Source: Clostridiaceae bacterium (GTDB taxonomy: Bacteria > Bacillota > Clostridia > DUPQ01). Taken from it: 64,000 nt of DNA. This document shows positions 36,293 to 45,513 of this stretch, one piece after another. Position numbers and translations under genes: made by a program. The notes below the pieces were generated by a model that saw only the letters and a program-made list of their open reading frames with translations, was not told where the DNA came from and did no database searches. Within the stretch, counting starts at the first letter, position 1; every line of letters begins with the position of its first letter. The stretch lies in assembly GCA_012838235.1 (NCBI GenBank), contig DUPQ01000032.1:1-64000 (forward strand), written 5' to 3'.

Positions 36293-36862
36293 ATGATGCT
36301 TCAGGAACTGCTTGAAAGAGAAAATATGACTCTGTATAAACTGTCAAAAAACAGCGGTGTTCCTTATACTACCGTTAATGACATATATCACGGAAGAACC
36401 GGCTTGGGCAAATGTACGGCGGAAACGGTGTATAAACTGTCCAAGGCACTTAGTGTGAGCATGGAAGAACTTCTCCTGCCTTATCTGATAGAGCGAACAG
36501 ACTTTGAGCTTTATAAAAGCAGTGTTTGTCATAGATTAAAAGAATCGGGCGATATGGCTTTTATTGCCGAAACTCTTCAGCAAGACAATATCAGTAAGTT
36601 ATACCGACGCAAAATGTATCCGGAGAGTCTCTACTTGCTTGCTATGCTTGACTATGTGAGTAGAGAAAACAATATTCCTTTGTGTACAAAGTACGATGCA
36701 TTGCGCAATGTTAAACTGGAGGAAACGCTTTATCCCGCCGGAGTACTTGTCATGAATACGGTAATCGGAAACAATAAAATTAAGGAAGATGCATTATCTC
36801 AAGCCATTCCGGAATTCATGCGCCACAATATTGTAGAAAGCGAGGTGCGTAATGTCATCTGA
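36293..36862 (+). CDS. XRE/HTH protein, antitoxin-like partner of DUF6036
   Basis: The 189-residue protein starts with a Cro/C1 helix-turn-helix: LQELLERENMTLYKLSKNSG, VPYTTVNDIYHGRT and AETVYKLSKALSVSMEEL (residues about 1-63). A helical C-terminal part of 120 residues follows, ending in a segment that overlaps the next gene by 11 bp. GGAGG precedes the ATG. The promoter-embedded palindrome and the overlapping nucleotidyltransferase gene fit the pattern of an antitoxin-first toxin-antitoxin operon. It opens the defence region. Confidence 0.75.
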   Translation: MMLQELLERENMTLYKLSKNSGVPYTTVNDIYHGRTGLGKCTAETVYKLSKALSVSMEELLLPYLIERTDFELYKSSVCHRLKESGDMAFIAETLQQDNISKLYRRKMYPESLYLLAMLDYVSRENNIPLCTKYDALRNVKLEETLYPAGVLVMNTVIGNNKIKEDALSQAIPEFMRHNIVESEVRNVI

Positions 36863-37583
36863 TACAGTTTATTCATTTAATAAAGACAATTTAGATATTT
36901 ATTTAAAAGAGTTGGCAAAGCTCTTTCGCAAACAAAACGGCAAGAAAGCTACAGCGGAAATCATTCTGGTAGGCGGAGCAGCCGTTTTGGTTAACTACGG
37001 TTTTCGTAATATGACAGCAGACATAGATGCCATCATTCATGCTTCCTCTTCCATGAAAGACGCTATCAACCAAATCGGTGATAAGTATAATTTGCCTAAC
37101 GGTTGGTTGAATACCGACTTTATACGTACCGCTTCTTATTCAGATAAACTCAATGTTTTTTCTGTGTATTATAAAACCTTTTACGGTGTTCTTCAGGTGC
37201 GTAGTATATCAGCAGAATATCTCATTGCAATGAAACTTAAGTCAGGTCGGAAATATAAAAATGATATGTCAGACATCATAGGCATTTTGGCAGAACATAA
37301 AGAACGTAAAGAGCCTCTGACTTGGGAAAAAGTAAATCAAGCCGTAGTAGATCTATATCAAGACTGGGACGGCATTACTGAGGAAGTCAAAGTCTTTATC
37401 AAGAATGCTATTGACACCGATAACTATGATACAGTGTTTCAGCAAATAAAAGAACAGGAACAGCTCTCCAAAAATATATTAATTCAATTTCAACAGGAGC
37501 ACCCGCATACTGTAACGGAATCAAATGTTGACAGTATATTAAGAATGCTTGAATCCAAAAAGACATCCGATGCTCTTGAGTAA
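36852..37583 (+). CDS. DUF6036-type nucleotidyltransferase, putative toxin
   Basis: The 243-residue protein carries the polymerase-beta-like motif: LVGGAAVLVNYGFRNMTADI then DAII, giving GG followed by the D-x-D metal pair. A downstream AEYLIAMKLKSGRKYKNDMS, with the Asp of the third metal site, is typical of AbiEii/MenT-like and DUF6036 families. Members can transfer nucleotides to tRNA or other targets and act as toxins. GAGGTG lies upstream. The overlap with the XRE gene implies translational coupling. Toxin status is inferred. The following 37584-37754 gap has no gene. Confidence 0.75.
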   Translation: MSSDTVYSFNKDNLDIYLKELAKLFRKQNGKKATAEIILVGGAAVLVNYGFRNMTADIDAIIHASSSMKDAINQIGDKYNLPNGWLNTDFIRTASYSDKLNVFSVYYKTFYGVLQVRSISAEYLIAMKLKSGRKYKNDMSDIIGILAEHKERKEPLTWEKVNQAVVDLYQDWDGITEEVKVFIKNAIDTDNYDTVFQQIKEQEQLSKNILIQFQQEHPHTVTESNVDSILRMLESKKTSDALE

Positions 37584-37754
37584 GAATAAAAGTTTTGTCT
37601 GAAATATCACAATTAATGTGAAATCAAAACATTTATAAGGTGCATGAAAAGAAATGTTTTGAGACCAATGGTGCTCCAACATATCATCCTCCTATAAAAA
37701 TCAGCAATATATACTTTCCAAATGCTTAGATAAATTAAATACACTATGCATATA

Positions 37755-39458
37755 CTAAACTATACTACCTATTGCATTCAATGCACTGGCAAGTTCCTTC
37801 TTTGGTCTTTTTATTTTTCCGGTATAGCCGAGATTGTGAACCAAAATGTCAATACAATCGTTGTCTGAAAGTTGAGTTATAACATCAAGCTTTAGCCTAG
37901 CCCTTGAAGTTCCAACATAGTAAATCAGAACATTCTTGGAATTAAATGAATCGCTATCAACATCAATAAGAATTATCGCATCTGCTTCAAGTCCTTTAAA
38001 TTTTCGGCATGTTGTAAAACGATATTTGTTTCTATATAAACCATCTTTACATTTTGAATTAAATACGCTCTCCTCCTCAGTCTTGCAAGTTAAAATAACT
38101 ATGTCGGAAAAACCATCCTTGTTCAAGTTGTTGATTGTATGGTCAATTCGTGCCAATACACTTTCAGGGGAAGAGCAAAAATGGATTTTTGCAGGTACTC
38201 CTTTTAAGCATCCCTCAATCAGAAGTGGCTTTTTGACAGTTATGGGACGCAAAGAAGTAGTAGCAATATTTTCGGTATTTCTGCAATTTTTGTAGAGAGT
38301 CAATTTACAGTCTGCTTCTTCAATAAATTTCGGAAAATGATTTGCTTGAATCATCTGTAACTTATCATAAAAGACATAAAAAGTACCAAGTGGTTTTGTA
38401 TCAGTTATAATATCTTTCATCAACTGCAGAATATCAGCCTCATTTATTGTATCAATTCCGAAATCTTGCCCCTCATCAACTATTATGTGTTGATAAGGAA
38501 AAGACTCCGACAAATACATATCTTCAAGAGCCGCTTTAAATCTTTTATAGTCAGGTACAGCAGTATCACATACTTTACAAGCGAGACCTGCAACGGTGTA
38601 GAAATCAATTTTTTCATTTTGATAGCACTTACTAAGATGGGTTTTTAACTGGTTATTAAAGCATAAAAATAAAACTTTTTCACCTGATGAAGCATGCCGT
38701 TGCGCTTTTTCAATAGCAATCATTGTTTTTCCAGTTCCTGCCACACCATTTATAACTGCTGTTCTCTGTTCCGTAAGGAAATTTAATATTCCCTCTTGTT
38801 CCTTCAGAAACCTGTGAAAAACAATTTTCTTCAAGTCGTTTTCAAATGAGGCTGACGGGAAAACATTGAACTGTGGACAGAAAATTTCTCGTATAATTTT
38901 CTTCTCTTCATATTCACTTAAATCCGTGGTTATTCCATTGGGTAATTCTGTGCTGAAAATTTTATTCAAATACTCATCCGGACTTTCAAGTGCTTCTTTT
39001 GTCATAATCAGATTTCTATCAGCTTCCGGTGGAAGTGTCATAGTCCTCAACCTTATATCTGTTACCGATGGAAACCATACACCATGGAGAAATTTGCAGC
39101 GACTCAATATCCCGGAACAACTGCTTCTTTCAATATAGCGAATTAATTTATATTTATTAGACGAAGCTTGATTGAACGGACCGCCATTATGCATAGGTTC
39201 TCCACTTGAATAATACCAGTAACCGTTTTCATATATAACTTGTCCGGCTTTTGCCTCGATACAAAGTACGCCTTTTCTGCGATTAAATATCACAAAATCA
39301 GTTTCACTCTCATGAAGAATATTCTCAGTCACACTGGCAATTCTAAATGAGTGGAAAACATAATAGTCGTCAGGTAATAATTTCAATGCATCAAACATTA
39401 ATCCTTCAAGGCTTACTGAATCAAATTGGTGAGGCTTTTCAGGAATCATTATTGCCAT
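37755..39458 (-). CDS. NERD-domain SF1 helicase, in the drmC position
   Basis: The 567-residue protein has an N-terminal NERD nuclease-like domain (about 15-130): ETDFVIFNRRKGVLCIEAKAG has the D...E-x-K pattern of the PD-(D/E)XK fold. An SF1 helicase follows: Walker A GVAGTGKT (about residue 239), Walker B IIVDEGQDFG, NCRNTENIA, and CRKFKGLEADAIILID, YVGTSRAR near the end. It is the last gene of the defence operon; its ATG follows the drmB stop (TAAT, then ATG) with GGGGGGAAATAAT as binding site. No PLD-type HxK motif is present. I infer that it supplies the nuclease or unwinding step normally assigned to DrmC. Confidence 0.85.
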   Translation of the reverse strand: MAIMIPEKPHQFDSVSLEGLMFDALKLLPDDYYVFHSFRIASVTENILHESETDFVIFNRRKGVLCIEAKAGQVIYENGYWYYSSGEPMHNGGPFNQASSNKYKLIRYIERSSCSGILSRCKFLHGVWFPSVTDIRLRTMTLPPEADRNLIMTKEALESPDEYLNKIFSTELPNGITTDLSEYEEKKIIREIFCPQFNVFPSASFENDLKKIVFHRFLKEQEGILNFLTEQRTAVINGVAGTGKTMIAIEKAQRHASSGEKVLFLCFNNQLKTHLSKCYQNEKIDFYTVAGLACKVCDTAVPDYKRFKAALEDMYLSESFPYQHIIVDEGQDFGIDTINEADILQLMKDIITDTKPLGTFYVFYDKLQMIQANHFPKFIEEADCKLTLYKNCRNTENIATTSLRPITVKKPLLIEGCLKGVPAKIHFCSSPESVLARIDHTINNLNKDGFSDIVILTCKTEEESVFNSKCKDGLYRNKYRFTTCRKFKGLEADAIILIDVDSDSFNSKNVLIYYVGTSRARLKLDVITQLSDNDCIDILVHNLGYTGKIKRPKKELASALNAIGSIV

Positions 39459-39459
39459 A

Positions 39460-41811
39460 TTATTTCCCCCCTATTGCGTTTAAAATATCAGTTGCATCAA
39501 TTATCTTATTGTCACCGCAAAAACATTTCCACTTCTCGGTAGTAATTTTTTCGAAAGTATCTTTGTAATCCGAAGAAAAATACATAACTTTAGATTTTTC
39601 CCACAATAATGTTGCCCTATATTTTTTTGAATCCCCTGCAATAATAAATGAGCACTCATAAACCGGTTTTTCCTTTGAATCACATATATCTGCAATATTA
39701 ATCAATTTATCAAGCAAAGACCGTTCTGTCAGATTATCTGTCCATTCTTTAACTGATTTCCATATATCAGCATAACTGACATCACTCATATCGGTACCCT
39801 TTTCCGGAATAATCACTTGAAGATTTGTTTTTCTGTTCGCTGAAGAATCCTCTGTATGTGTAACAAAACTTTCCCATCGCCTGTTACCATGCAATTGTTC
39901 ATAAAAAAATCCGAGACGGTAGTTATTAATCACTCCTGCAACAGTTCCTCTGTCAAGAAAGATGTTGAATTCTTCGCAACTTGTTTCAGGAATAAGTGCA
40001 CATGAATAGCATGCTGCTAAATTAAGCGAATCTCTTCCTTGTCCCAAACTTAAACTGCAAACCGGATCATTTGAACACACTTCGCTTGATTTAATTGCCT
40101 TTTTAAAAATGTTCGGAAATGTATCCGGATACCCTTGGCGAACAAGTCCTCCCAATGTTCCTTCTGAATCTCCGCTTGCGGTATAGATAAGTATACCCGC
40201 CATCTCTTTTCCTTCACTTCCCTCACTGCAATAAATTCTTTCTTTCAATGAGGCAATACTATAGCCGCATTCGAAACTCAACTGTTTAATCAAAAGATGT
40301 GAAATAGTATGCAAAAGAACATACTTACTTGTCACTGTACGCGGGTTACCAGAGCTGATAAATGATTTGCTGTAATTCTCGTTCAGTCTGTCTATTCGTA
40401 ATTGTAAATCACGGTTTTCGCTACGCCAATTATTGATTGCTTCTTGATTGAATTCAATAAAAATGCCTTCACCGCGTACTTCATATGCAGGATACCAGTT
40501 TGTTGTCGGTTCTTTTATCGGTACATCATTCACCTGTTTCCCAACAGGTTCTGTTCTGTCAACAGGTCTGATTCTTGAAAACCCTGTCAAAGCTTGTACT
40601 TCACGAACCTTATGAATCAGTGAAATACGCTTAATATATGGCAAATTGTATGCAACGATATCAGTTGATTCTCTTTGAAAATCGCCATATATGTCTTTAC
40701 CTAACGATATTTCTCCGCTCAAAGCGTCATATTCTTCCGCACGATACTTTACACTCAATGTACTGTATTCTTCTTCTGAAGGTTGGCGCCATTTTCTTTC
40801 AAGTACTTGTTTTATTTTTTCAGGCGATACATTGATTTCCAGGCTCATCTGGTTTGAGTAATGGTCAATTTGGTTAACAATAATGGCATCTTTACTCTCC
40901 TGTGCGGTGTAGGGATTACGCATAAATGCAGAAATAACGTTCTTGCACTCAGAAAATGCAGAGCTCTCCTCTATTTTTCTAGTTAACATACTTGAATACG
41001 GTGGAATCACTAATGAACTTACGATGACGGGAAAGTATACTGAGGAACTGCCTCGTTGCAAGACCTTCGGGTAGAGCGAGCAACTTTCCTTTTGATTTTT
41101 CCAAGGATGCCTTCCCGAGCAAGTGAAATTGTAGTAATTGTTGTGTTTTTTATCAAGTTCTTCAAATATTTCCCTGTCAAAAGCTTCTTTTAATGTCGTT
41201 TTCGCGCCGCAAGTTTCACATGTTATAACTAACCCCTCCAGACCTTCCGTTGAAGAAGCTCCAGTTTTGAAAGTAAGTGACGGGCGATTACAAATAATTT
41301 TAGCCCCGCCTGAATTTTTACAATGAACCCATTTAACCCATGGAAAATCATCAATATGTCCATGCTCACATACAGTCACTATACGAGCTACTACCAAGTC
41401 TTGATTGCATATCGGACAACACATATGCTTAACCATATACGGATCTGATTCTATTGCTCGTTTTCGACCCTTTCTTTTGTACTCATCAATCCAGTGTTTT
41501 ATAGGCTGAAACTTTCTGCATTTCGGACAAAAATACCACTCGGGAAAGCGAGCATACGATATGCCTTCTTTACATAATTCATTATTCTTACCTGCCGGTA
41601 TCCCAAAAAAATCTACACGGAGGGCTTTTTCAAGTCTCTCATCATGTATTTCTATAATTTGTTCACGCCAGTATTCGGGAGCAGCGGTCATTAAGGTCTG
41701 ATCCTTAAAATCAACCATAGCACCGACCCCATATTGCAATACAGCCTGTGAGGCTCTGACAGAATGTGTAATATGATTTAACCGTATTCTTTCAGCATTT
41801 TCGAGTTCCAT
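39460..41811 (-). CDS. drmB: DrmB, DUF1998 protein of DISARM
   Basis: The 783-residue protein starts RASQAVLQYGVGAMVDFKDQ, the usual DrmB opening. Zinc-binding CxxC pairs lie at FCPKCRKF, CCPICNQD, CEHGHIDDFPWV and CETCGAKT (about 95-200). The DUF1998 region near the C-terminus has LLHTISHLLIKQLSFECGY and YSCALIPETSCEEFN. In DISARM, DrmB binds DrmA to form the complex that senses incoming DNA. GGGAGG before the ATG, 1 bp after the drmA stop. Confidence 0.9.
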   Translation of the reverse strand: MELENAERIRLNHITHSVRASQAVLQYGVGAMVDFKDQTLMTAAPEYWREQIIEIHDERLEKALRVDFFGIPAGKNNELCKEGISYARFPEWYFCPKCRKFQPIKHWIDEYKRKGRKRAIESDPYMVKHMCCPICNQDLVVARIVTVCEHGHIDDFPWVKWVHCKNSGGAKIICNRPSLTFKTGASSTEGLEGLVITCETCGAKTTLKEAFDREIFEELDKKHNNYYNFTCSGRHPWKNQKESCSLYPKVLQRGSSSVYFPVIVSSLVIPPYSSMLTRKIEESSAFSECKNVISAFMRNPYTAQESKDAIIVNQIDHYSNQMSLEINVSPEKIKQVLERKWRQPSEEEYSTLSVKYRAEEYDALSGEISLGKDIYGDFQRESTDIVAYNLPYIKRISLIHKVREVQALTGFSRIRPVDRTEPVGKQVNDVPIKEPTTNWYPAYEVRGEGIFIEFNQEAINNWRSENRDLQLRIDRLNENYSKSFISSGNPRTVTSKYVLLHTISHLLIKQLSFECGYSIASLKERIYCSEGSEGKEMAGILIYTASGDSEGTLGGLVRQGYPDTFPNIFKKAIKSSEVCSNDPVCSLSLGQGRDSLNLAACYSCALIPETSCEEFNIFLDRGTVAGVINNYRLGFFYEQLHGNRRWESFVTHTEDSSANRKTNLQVIIPEKGTDMSDVSYADIWKSVKEWTDNLTERSLLDKLINIADICDSKEKPVYECSFIIAGDSKKYRATLLWEKSKVMYFSSDYKDTFEKITTEKWKCFCGDNKIIDATDILNAIGGK

Positions 41812-41812
41812 T

Positions 41813-44800
41813 TTATTTTTCCTCCCAAATCAGAATATTACCTTTGACCAAACTGTCGACATTACGCATAGATGTCATTGTATCAAAAGCTGCATCATAA
41901 TATCCCGAATTATAAACTTTCATCAAACGGGCTTCTCCGTCTTTAGGACTTTTTATCATATACTTTTCGCCGTATGTGAAACAATCTTTTCCATAACTTT
42001 CAGCCATTCGTTCCCATTCGTCTACAATTCTATCTATCTCTTCAGAAATAAGCACACTGTCACTTGTCATCCCCGAATTCATGCGTGTGATGATTGAAGC
42101 ATCACGATTTATAATGTAGTCACGAATTTTTTCAATTGAATCAGTGTATTTTTCTTTTGAAAAATTTGCAGCACCATTTTCAGGCAAAAGATCTGTATTT
42201 GTGTGCCTGAGCAACGCAATAACTACAGCATGCAATGCTCTTTCTCTTGCAGGATTAGAAAACGGTGTAGCACCTGTAGGTTCAACATATTTGTAAAAGG
42301 ATTCATGATAGGGTTTGAATTGTTCGTAATGTGATCGGTCTCTACTTTTTGAGCCATCGTACAATATAAAAGCTATACCGGGATTTGAGCGACCTATACG
42401 GCTTGATGCTTGAATATATTCACTTGTCAACTTGGGTTGACCGACCAACAACATCACATTCAAGCGTGCTACATCAATACCTACCGAAATCATATTTGTT
42501 GCCAATAGCACATTTGATGCATATCGTTTGTTTTCGATATTTTCCTTAGAATATTCCAGTTTTTCAAGTTTATCAAGAGTTTCATTCAATTCAGTTGTTG
42601 AAACGCGACTTGTTAATTCGTCTGCACCAGCTATCATTCGAGCATCTTTTGCCGTACCGAGACGATACGCAGTTCGCTTAATAAAGTCTTTTACGTCATC
42701 ATCAACCAATGTTGAGCATTTCCCGAGATCTTTAAGACTGTTGAAATACACTGTTAAAGTCCAGAATTTATCCTTAATACTGTCAGGCAAATCCATCACA
42801 TTAATTTTTTGCAGTAATGCTGCAATAGAACGAACCTGCATCATTGCCTTTGTTTTACCGGATGGCATCAAACCGATATATAGCCTTCCATACTGGTTTA
42901 TATCATAGTTAATATTTAATTCCCTCGCAAAAAAAGAATCTTCCGCATCAAGCCCGGGTTGCGGGAACTGAGCGACCTCACGATTGTATAGTGCAGAGCA
43001 TTGTTCTGCTGCTCTTCTGATTGTCGCCGTAGAAGCAACTATTTTTGCTTTTATGCCCTTAGAACTGCACAAAGCATCAATTGCTGTCTCATAGAGCCCG
43101 ACCATCGTGCCAAGGGGACCGGAAATCAAGTGCAATTCATCCTGAATAATTAATTCCGGCGAACGATTACTGTTGTTTAATCCGAAAAATGAGCCGATTT
43201 CTTTTTTCCATGGCAACATAGCAAATTTGTCAACTGTACCAAACAGCAATGTAGGTGGTGATTTGTACAATTCCTCGTCAATTATTTGTATCGGCAATTT
43301 GCCAACTTGATTAAAGAAACAACTTTCTTGAGGACAAAACAACTCAAAATAGTTACCATTTCTCATCCTATAACCGAATTGTCCGTCAAGGCGCTGGTTA
43401 ATTCTGTTTTTATCTTTAACTAATTTTGTTCCACACCAAGGACATTTAAGAACTTGAAACTTATTATACTTGTCCTTGTTTTCACGAATATTGTCGGCTG
43501 TGGATTTAATTAACTTTTCTAAACAATCTTTTGCTTCTTTGTTCTTATTAGGTGTATGTTCGCCCCCAATCCACAATCCGATTGTTATATCATCCTCTCC
43601 AAGCGGATATGACTTATAACGAGGGTTTCTTCTCAAAGAGTCTCTTCGTATGTACTCGCACGCACAAATCAAGGTCGATGCTCTCGTAAACTGTTGTGCA
43701 GCCAACAGTCGTAAAGTATATCTCATAATAACAGAAGTACCTGCATAACTGTCGGGATGTGCAAGCCTTCTGTAAAATATGGTAAAAGCTGTTAAACCAA
43801 GATATGCTTCTGTCTTACCACCACCGGTAGGAAACCAAATTAAGTCAACAATATCCCGTTCTGCAGATGCATCTTCCGATACCGAATTTATACTCATTAA
43901 AAGAAATGCCAACTGGAAGGGGCGCCAAAAATATTTATCTGCAGTAATATCTTTATTATCTCCGTAATCAAGCTTGTTTAACATATCCGATATCTCTGGA
44001 TCATCAGGATAGCGATCAATATCCGAGGTTACTTCTTGTAGTTTCAGATGAATTCTTTGCATCAACATTGCTCTATTGGCCAATGCAAATGCATTCCATT
44101 TCATTTCGGAGGACTCCAGTGCTTTTATTCCTTTTTTAATTCGATTATATGAGATTCGGCACTTGGTTATATTGGTTTCTGCAATCTTATTATATCTTCC
44201 GTTATATTCAGCATCTATAACTGAAAGCTTTTCAGTCAGTTCATCAATCCATTTTTTGTATGCGTCAGCAAATATATTCAGAAGTTCTATTTTCTCTTCC
44301 TTTGGAGAGTCACAAAAGTCTGATAAGTAACGCATTGACAGTGTTTTTTTCTCTACTGCATATTTTGGCGGTAATTCAAAATCCATTTGCGGAACTTCTA
44401 ACATAGGGAAAAAATCGCTAAATAATTCTCCATTACCATTTCCGTCAACATTCCAGTTAATTGATGTGCCAAGCCCTGTTCCGTAAACTTTTTTGTTACG
44501 ATACTGAAGTTCCAAAGATTGCTCTTCGGAATCAAGAGCAGAAAACTCAGCCACACCGGAATAATCCCTAAAAGTAAAACTATTATCATATGAACTTACT
44601 CTTATTTCAGGCTGAAAGACACAACGCAATCCGTTAGATTTACCCTCCAAGTCATTAACAAGCATTATAGTAATCGAGTATAAGTCATCACTGATTCTTT
44701 TTCGAAGGGCAGTTAATTTTGCTTTTGTCCCATCCAATTCTTTGTTTTTATCAATGTAATCCGAATTCCCAAATTTCAGTTTAACTTCCAGCGAATGCGG

Positions 44801-45502
44801 TACACGTACAAACCCTCTTTGTCCTTGATCGGCAAGTTTGTACATTAAATCGTAAATGTTAGATTCGTCAAACTTCAGAAGGTTCTGCTTTTTCAGATTA
44901 TGAATTTCTCTTCTGCTGATTTTACTGTCTTTGAATTTAAGGCACCTTTCGGATACATCATAAACTAAATAGTTACTTAGTGGTTCAGGTACGGTATATG
45001 TCTCAGGATTTTGAGGAGAGAACGGAATTCTGCAATCATTTAATTCTGCACGAATATATGTAGCAAATGTAATTTTGCATTTGATTTCGCTCGAATCACC
45101 TAATGCAAAAAAAGTTATTCCCATTGAAGAAGGCATATTCTGTGCAGCTAAACCGATTTCTTCGTCAAGATTTTCCTCGTCCGCGGGATTCACGGAGTCA
45201 CCTTTATAACTTGTTGCTTCATTCGTTATCTCGCTATTAAGGTCTTCTTCAAAAACTTCTTCATTTTCTTCAGAGACAGATTCTTCTACTCTAACACTGT
45301 CGTCATTATCTGCATTAATCATATTATTACGCGGGAAAAGAATTCCTATTGAATAACGAATATCCGGCGAACTGGTAATCAACTCATGTTCTTCGTCGGG
45401 TATCGATATTTCCGAACCCGGACCCAACATTTCCTGTTTAATAAGTTTAACATACTCGTTTCTTGCTTCTATTAACAGCTTTATTTCATCCGCATTTGCC
45501 AT
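41813..45502 (-). CDS. drmA: DrmA, DISARM helicase
   Basis: The 1229-residue protein opens with ARNEYVKLIKQEMLGPGSE and SPDIRYSIGILFPRNN, the DrmA N-terminal signature, then a very acidic insertion (about 65-115). Superfamily 2 helicase motifs follow: Walker A FPTGGGKTEA (about 557), DELH (about 787), STATIRR, and QASSRIGRS (about 1031). Zinc-type cysteines (CPWCGTK) sit between them. DrmA is the DNA-dependent ATPase that partners DrmB. GGAGG precedes the ATG, and the gene lies 11 bp after the DrmE-like gene. Confidence 0.9.
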   Translation of the reverse strand: MANADEIKLLIEARNEYVKLIKQEMLGPGSEISIPDEEHELITSSPDIRYSIGILFPRNNMINADNDDSVRVEESVSEENEEVFEEDLNSEITNEATSYKGDSVNPADEENLDEEIGLAAQNMPSSMGITFFALGDSSEIKCKITFATYIRAELNDCRIPFSPQNPETYTVPEPLSNYLVYDVSERCLKFKDSKISRREIHNLKKQNLLKFDESNIYDLMYKLADQGQRGFVRVPHSLEVKLKFGNSDYIDKNKELDGTKAKLTALRKRISDDLYSITIMLVNDLEGKSNGLRCVFQPEIRVSSYDNSFTFRDYSGVAEFSALDSEEQSLELQYRNKKVYGTGLGTSINWNVDGNGNGELFSDFFPMLEVPQMDFELPPKYAVEKKTLSMRYLSDFCDSPKEEKIELLNIFADAYKKWIDELTEKLSVIDAEYNGRYNKIAETNITKCRISYNRIKKGIKALESSEMKWNAFALANRAMLMQRIHLKLQEVTSDIDRYPDDPEISDMLNKLDYGDNKDITADKYFWRPFQLAFLLMSINSVSEDASAERDIVDLIWFPTGGGKTEAYLGLTAFTIFYRRLAHPDSYAGTSVIMRYTLRLLAAQQFTRASTLICACEYIRRDSLRRNPRYKSYPLGEDDITIGLWIGGEHTPNKNKEAKDCLEKLIKSTADNIRENKDKYNKFQVLKCPWCGTKLVKDKNRINQRLDGQFGYRMRNGNYFELFCPQESCFFNQVGKLPIQIIDEELYKSPPTLLFGTVDKFAMLPWKKEIGSFFGLNNSNRSPELIIQDELHLISGPLGTMVGLYETAIDALCSSKGIKAKIVASTATIRRAAEQCSALYNREVAQFPQPGLDAEDSFFARELNINYDINQYGRLYIGLMPSGKTKAMMQVRSIAALLQKINVMDLPDSIKDKFWTLTVYFNSLKDLGKCSTLVDDDVKDFIKRTAYRLGTAKDARMIAGADELTSRVSTTELNETLDKLEKLEYSKENIENKRYASNVLLATNMISVGIDVARLNVMLLVGQPKLTSEYIQASSRIGRSNPGIAFILYDGSKSRDRSHYEQFKPYHESFYKYVEPTGATPFSNPARERALHAVVIALLRHTNTDLLPENGAANFSKEKYTDSIEKIRDYIINRDASIITRMNSGMTSDSVLISEEIDRIVDEWERMAESYGKDCFTYGEKYMIKSPKDGEARLMKVYNSGYYDAAFDTMTSMRNVDSLVKGNILIWEEK

Positions 45503-45513
45503 ATTCTTCCTCC

